This document shows positions 60,153-64,000 of a stretch of DNA of 64,000 nt, one piece after another. The notes below the pieces were generated by a model. That model saw nothing but the letters and a program-made list of their open reading frames with translations. It did not search any database and had not been told where the DNA came from. The position numbers were made by a program, and so were the translations under genes. Origin of the DNA: Ruminococcus flavefaciens (GTDB lineage Bacteria; Bacillota; Clostridia; Oscillospirales; Ruminococcaceae); assembly GCA_002371825.1 (NCBI GenBank), contig DFHF01000053.1, positions 99,804 to 163,803 of the forward strand, read 5' to 3'. Position 1 is the first letter of the stretch. Every line of letters begins with the position of its first letter.

Positions 60153-61154
60153 TCAATCTATCCGATGAACAACCTCCCTGAACTCTTCCTCTGACAACTC
60201 TCCTGACATGAAAGACACCTTTGCGTTATGTAGCTCCCTGAGCCAGTCAGCATAATCGTTATAGGACAAGTCCTTGCCTTGCTTTTCATCACCGAGCTTT
60301 AGTTCGTACCGTTCCACTCGCCGGTAATTGCGATTGATAGCTCTGTCATAGTCAGCCAGCAGCTCGCTGTGCTGAAGCCTGAATTTATAAATCTGCTGCG
60401 GACCTATCTGCTTACAGGTGCGTCCGTCATCAGTCCTGACCCGATCACAGTATCGGGTCTTTTTCTTTGTTCTGGGCTTGAAGAAGTGTCCGCAGTAGTC
60501 GCATTGGCTTAAAACCGTATCATATTCCATTGCGTTCAGAAAAACATACCATATATAGGCAGGCAGATTGTCAAAGCGGTAACCTCTGCTGTATGGCAGC
60601 TTAGGTCTTGTCATCTGAAACATTTCAGTACTGACATCAGTATGAGCGATGACTTGCTCAAAATTGCACTTAAAAATAGTTTCCCTTCCTAAAAACGACT
60701 TGGTAGTCTTCTCCTCATGAGTGCCTTCAATTCTGCAATATGCGTCAGCGATAGTGAAGAATATATTCTGAGTGTGTACCATATCTCGCAGTGTTTCAAC
60801 AGCGTGATCCTTATACTCAAAAAGCTCTTCATAACTTGATATATCATAACTGTCAACATACAGCTTTGTACACAGCAGAAAGCTGTACACAGGTTCTTCC
60901 TGACAAAAGATCTCAGCGGCATATCCAACAGCTCGGCACACGTCCAAAAGTTCATCAGGAGTCGTGTTCTCCTTGGTATATGCTTTCAGTTTATCAAGAA
61001 GTCTGTTGAACGGCGTCAAATCGATCTCAAGAAAGTCTATCAGCTGCTGCTCAAAAGTTATCTCAGGCAGCTCAGTCGCTTCCTCACCATCATACATAAA
61101 GCGCCTGATAGTATGTTTATTTGGGAAAACGTACAGTCCACGGCTCAGATACAT
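60153..61154 (-). CDS. DUF6076-like protein with C-terminal zinc-finger-like motif
   Basis: GGAGG eight bases before 61154 gives MYLSRGLYVFPNKHTIRRF... (333 residues); the open frame further upstream runs through a structured non-coding region. The N-terminal two-thirds is helical. The C-terminal part has C-x2-C...YC (QCDYCGHFFKPRTKKKTRYCD) followed by basic helices, suggesting nucleic-acid binding. Such proteins occur on Clostridial mobile elements (recalled assignment). It faces away from the mobilization genes to its right. Confidence 0.72.
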   Translation of the reverse strand: MYLSRGLYVFPNKHTIRRFMYDGEEATELPEITFEQQLIDFLEIDLTPFNRLLDKLKAYTKENTTPDELLDVCRAVGYAAEIFCQEEPVYSFLLCTKLYVDSYDISSYEELFEYKDHAVETLRDMVHTQNIFFTIADAYCRIEGTHEEKTTKSFLGRETIFKCNFEQVIAHTDVSTEMFQMTRPKLPYSRGYRFDNLPAYIWYVFLNAMEYDTVLSQCDYCGHFFKPRTKKKTRYCDRVRTDDGRTCKQIGPQQIYKFRLQHSELLADYDRAINRNYRRVERYELKLGDEKQGKDLSYNDYADWLRELHNAKVSFMSGELSEEEFREVVHRID

Positions 61155-61259
61155 AAGTTTTGCCTCCAAAGATAGGTTACCACTATTATAACACACATCA
61201 AATTGAAATAAAAGTGTAAAAAATGTTTTGAGTTTCATTTCGCATTTATTATGTGAAAA

Positions 61260-61680
61260 AAGTCTGTTATGATTGAAACTGAGGAAGAGTCTTCGGACTT
61301 GGACAGAAACTTGAAAATTGAATATGGAATCAGGAGTTACGTTATTTCCGATGGTGGGGCGGTGAGCCGTACCAGCCCAGAGATGCGCGATGACGCGAAA
61401 GCCGAGCGATAACATCTCTGGTTTCACATAGCGCAGATGTGAAGTAAGCGATGAAAGTCGGGAACGGATACTTACACTCAGCCACAGTCCGAGCGTGATA
61501 AAACCGTCGCAGGCAATGGGAGTGTGCCAGGGCAGCCGAGCATTTAGGTTGTCTATGAGTCCGATGTGCAGTCGGGCGGCTTCTGATTCGGTCAGGCATA
61601 GTACGGCGGATACTGCTGAAAAAAAGTGTGTCTGCTATGCTGGGACGTACTATGTCCTGATGCGTTCGTGATCTACAGCC
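61260..61680 (+). ncRNA. Candidate large structured RNA in the mobile element
   Basis: A GC-rich block in AT-rich surroundings has many local helices: AGAGATG/CATCTCT with inner CGCG-ATGA-CGCG, TTCACAT/ATGTGAA, TCCGA/GTCGGG, and a terminal stem TCAGGCATAGTACG (61592-61605) with CGTACTATG-T-CCTGA. A TATGAT (61268) may be its -10 box. Open frames here are on the other strand and lack ribosome sites. No known class is recognised. Confidence 0.45.
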
Positions 61681-61714
61681 TTAAATAATAGTCAAAAACA
61701 TACCAAAATGCAAT

Positions 61715-61971
61715 AAGGATACTGCTCCCACATTTTCATTCCGAAACGCTCATTTTTGACTGAAAATCATTCAAAACTGTCATCGTAACAGTTTTGAGTT
61801 TAAATGTCTGCAAAGCTCTATTCTATGGGCAGTGCAGCTGTTTTTTATTGTTTAGTGAGAAAAGGTCAGTTCTCATAAAAAAGAATTTGTGTTTCGGAAA
61901 ACGTTTCAGAGCGGTCAAAAACTTATGCAAATACAGGACGATTTGCATAAAGGATACTGCTCCCACATTTT
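61715..61971. repeat. Direct repeats and palindromes upstream of the RepA-like gene
   Basis: AAGGATACTGCTCCCACATT occurs at 61715 and 61950. Between them are the perfect inverted repeats TCAAAACTGT/ACAGTTTTGA (61771-61797) and TTATGCAAAT/ATTTGCATAA (61923-61950). They may be operators or replication sites. No further gene is seen in 61681-62093. Confidence 0.7.
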
Positions 61972-62093
61972 TTCAATCAAAAGAGCAAATATCCGCCCAA
62001 CACAGCCCACACAAATAGTTCGCGCGAGCAGTTGCCCGTTACGAAAAAAGCTGTCGGCTGTGTTCGGGAATCTTATGAGAAAGGAGGAATTGT

Positions 62094-63137
62094 ATGAGTA
62101 ATATGTTACAAACGAAAACCGCAGAAGAAATACTGTCAACAGTATTCAAGCCGAAGGAGTTTATTATTGACGGACTGCTCACGCAGGGACTGTACGTCCT
62201 TGCAGGTGCGCAGAAGGTAGGCAAGTCATGGCTGGCAATGGATATCTGTCTCAGCATTGCAACAGGAGTTCTGGTGCTCGGACGAGAAACTATTCAGGGA
62301 ACTGCTTTGTATCTTTGTCTCGAGGATAACTATCAGCGACTACAGCGCAGATTGTTTCAGATGAACGCTGAACCGATTGAGAATCTACACTTCGCGATTG
62401 CTGCTGATAAAATCGGTGCAGGTCTTGAAGAACAGATAGAAATCTTCAAGAAAGAGCACGATGACTTGAAAATAGTTGTTGTCGATGTAATGCAAATGGT
62501 GCGCAGCAATGTTGAGTCGAGTTATGGTGCTGACTATGCTGAACTGATCGCACTCAAACAGCTTGCTTATCGTTTAGGTATCTGCATACTGCTGATACAT
62601 CATATGCGAAAAGCTAAGGACGATAATCCGTTCAATATGATGACAGGCAGCACAGGTATCGGCGGAGCTACTGACGGAAACTTTGCGCTCAAGGAAACAA
62701 AGTGCGGCTCAGGAAAAGCAATCATGTATTGTCAGGGACGCGACATTGAATACACTGAACTGCGAATGCATTTCGATACCGATGTCATGCGCTGGATAGT
62801 TGAGAACGAAGTCACTCCGCAGAAGAGCCGCGACAATATTGTTCTCTCTGCTGTTTATCTTTTCATCAAGGAGCGAATTCATTTTGAAGGTACTGCAACT
62901 GAGTTGGTTGAAGAGTTAAAAACAGTTACCGATGAGGTCATTTATCCGAACAGAGTAACGCGCGATTTAGTACAGAATGGTTATGAACTCAGCAAGTACG
63001 GAATTGAATTCAAGTACGAAAGAGTTCATAAAGGTCGCATTATTATTCTTCATTACAATGGCAAGCGTGACAGTAGTGACGGTAGAAATGTTACCGTCAC
63101 GCAGGCACTGCCTGACAGCTCACAAAGCTCTATATAG
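62094..63137 (+). CDS. RepA-like AAA ATPase/replicative helicase of a mobile element
   Basis: The 347-residue protein follows an AAAGGAGG site. It has a RecA-type ATPase core: Walker A GAQKVGKSWLA (near residue 36-46), ALYLCLEDNYQRLQRR, Walker B IVVVDVMQMV and sensor segment CILLIHHMRKAKDD, as in hexameric RepA/AAA_25 helicases of plasmids and integrated elements. A winged-helix-like C-terminus (about 250-330) follows. The expected role is to unwind the element's origin after mobilization or excision. Confidence 0.87.
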   Translation: MSNMLQTKTAEEILSTVFKPKEFIIDGLLTQGLYVLAGAQKVGKSWLAMDICLSIATGVLVLGRETIQGTALYLCLEDNYQRLQRRLFQMNAEPIENLHFAIAADKIGAGLEEQIEIFKKEHDDLKIVVVDVMQMVRSNVESSYGADYAELIALKQLAYRLGICILLIHHMRKAKDDNPFNMMTGSTGIGGATDGNFALKETKCGSGKAIMYCQGRDIEYTELRMHFDTDVMRWIVENEVTPQKSRDNIVLSAVYLFIKERIHFEGTATELVEELKTVTDEVIYPNRVTRDLVQNGYELSKYGIEFKYERVHKGRIIILHYNGKRDSSDGRNVTVTQALPDSSQSSI

Positions 63138-63549
63138 CTTTATCTGCGGGGCGTGTCAGTAGAAATCCGTGTCGGTAGTTTTACTGTCACGGCTGAGTTA
63201 CTGTCACGCACAAAACGCACCGTTTTTGCCGCCGATACAGAAATCGGGTAGTTACCCCACCTGCGACTGTGAAAGCGATTGTGGCGCAACGTGGAGCGAG
63301 TGTGGCGATACCGCACAGATACTATCGGCAAAGGAGAAAAGTGGCGGTGGTGACAAAAATCTTCCCTTCTGGGAAGGCAAGCATAGCAGCTGGCATTCCG
63401 CCTGCCGCCTTGCTTGTCGGGCAGAAGCCCGAACCCACTTACGGCGAGCCGCCGCTCCCAGTTGTGCCTCCGCATAGTCCCTACGGACTGGAAGTACAAT
63501 TGTCGGCACGCTGAATAATTTTACGAAACGGAAGAAAAGGAGGGATTTT
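63138..63549. other. Non-coding GC-rich region with iteron-like repeats, probable oriT
   Basis: TTACYGTCACG occurs at 63091 (inside the preceding gene), 63181 and 63198, with inverted copies at 63066-63085. Hairpins CTTCCC-TTCT-GGGAAG (about 63361) and AGTCC-CTAC-GGACT (63476-63489) precede mobC. Relaxosome genes usually lie next to oriT, so the nick site is likely here; inference. Confidence 0.45.
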
Positions 63550-63861
63550 ATGAGACGAAAAAACACCACCATAGCGATACGCTGCACAGAGGAAGAAAGC
63601 AGGCGTATCCACGAACTGGCTGAGAGGAACGGCTTGAAGCTCAACGACTTCGTAATCCGTTGCGCTCTCGGCAAGAAAATAGTTGTCGCCAACGGCGTTG
63701 ACGAAATAGTCAGGCAGCAGAAAGCTATCGGTCGCAACCTCAATCAGATAGCTACACTTGCAAACATGGACAGGCTGACCGCAGTCAACTTCCAGCCGCT
63801 CCTCGATGAGCACAGGAAGGTCACGGAGCTGATAGGTCGGCTGCTTCGGGAGGTGAAGTAG
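63550..63861 (+). CDS. mobC: MobC-like relaxosome accessory protein
   Basis: The 103-residue protein follows an AGGAGG site. It has an N-terminal ribbon-helix-helix region (TTIAIRCTEEESRRIHELAERNGLKLNDFVIRCAL) and the C-terminal motif IGRNLNQIATLANMD of MobC/bacterial mobilization proteins. It should bind oriT DNA and help the relaxase nick it. It overlaps the relaxase start by one base. Confidence 0.93.
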   Translation: MRRKNTTIAIRCTEEESRRIHELAERNGLKLNDFVIRCALGKKIVVANGVDEIVRQQKAIGRNLNQIATLANMDRLTAVNFQPLLDEHRKVTELIGRLLREVK

Positions 63862-64000
63862 TGGCGACGGTCACAGCGATAAGCACGAAAGGCGGTGGCG
63901 GCGGAAAGAAAAGTCTCGAGTACATCTGTCGTGATGACAAGACCGAGGGCAAGAAATATGTGACGGCTCTCAACTGTTCGCTGCCCACTGCATACCAGGA
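63861..64000 (+). CDS. Relaxase/mobilization nuclease, 3'-truncated by window end
   Basis: The gene begins with GTG at 63861, sharing one base with the mobC stop and following GGGAGG. The visible 46 residues read ATVTAISTKGGGGGKKSLEYICRD... and match the N-terminal strand of MobA/VirD2-type relaxases, before the catalytic Tyr and HxH region normally found further on. It nicks oriT and leads the transferred strand. Confidence 0.88.
   Translation, partial: MATVTAISTKGGGGGKKSLEYICRDDKTEGKKYVTALNCSLPTAYQ

Noticed and set aside
61260..61680. Group II intron, tmRNA or RNase P RNA
   Set aside because: I could not find a domain V-like hairpin, a tRNA-like end or the conserved RNase P core segments, so none of these names is supported.

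Overview
The window looks like a gut or rumen Ruminococcus, most like the cellulosome-forming R. flavefaciens / R. champanellensis group. The evidence is six secreted proteins carrying dockerin-type EF-hand pairs (LRR-transglutaminase, pectate lyase, serine protease, three of unknown function), Thr-rich linkers, a SpoVT regulator, moderate GC with AT-rich islands and consensus Firmicutes-type promoters and ribosome sites. No cohesin or scaffoldin gene is in the window. The species is an inference.

Layout. 1-3.1 kb: SPFH/zinc-ribbon protein operon. 3.1-4.9 kb: flavodoxin, GNAT acetyltransferase and spoVT. 5.39-6.88 kb: an intact IS256-family element with an 8-bp target duplication. 7-15 kb: an AT-rich island of small membrane proteins, two decayed genes, a BspA-like LRR-transglutaminase-dockerin protein, a pair of WYL regulators and a candidate small RNA. 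15-21 kb: a LiaS/NarL-type two-component system, a YgjP-like metalloprotease and an ECF sigma / zinc-finger anti-sigma / DUF4097 operon. 21-29 kb: pectate lyase-dockerin, a UDP-glucose dehydrogenase fused to an XRE helix-turn-helix, an MBL hydrolase, a LytTR-DUF3021 regulatory pair and an LRR-cysteine-protease-like protein behind phased LytTR-type sites. 29.5-32.8 kb: response regulator, ABC exporter and histidine kinase. 32.8-36.3 kb: rfbACBD (dTDP-rhamnose). 36.7-44.2 kb: dockerin proteins, a metallopeptidase-like protein and an ECF sigma locus with a gene fusion. 45-49.2 kb: exopolysaccharide genes (CapD-like dehydratase, Wzz/BY-kinase, PHP phosphatase). 49.2-54.7 kb: orphan thioesterase and phosphopantetheinyl transferase, then a Fur-box-controlled zinc ABC transporter. 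54.7-55.5 kb: palindromic repeats and a tRNA-end attachment-like site. 55.8-60 kb: dockerin protein, dockerin-protease and a second sigma/membrane-partner locus behind a promoter enclosed by inverted repeats. 60-64 kb: mobilizable-element genes (DUF6076-like, RepA-like ATPase, MobC, relaxase), running off the right end.

How it fits together. The window combines surface and secreted functions (polysaccharide synthesis, dockerin enzymes, proteases) with an unusual density of envelope-sensing regulators: three ECF sigma operons, two two-component systems, a LytTR/DUF3021 pair and two WYL proteins. Several regulatory sites can be paired with their likely regulators from sequence alone. Short dispersed elements (a 127-131 bp family with terminal inverted repeats and palindromic GC-rich repeats) sit next to gene starts. 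The most attractive candidates for something new are the promoter between inverted repeats at 58.0-58.3 kb, the paralogous sigma / Thr-rich membrane partner loci, the XRE-dehydrogenase fusion with nearby palindromes and the LytTR regulon sites.
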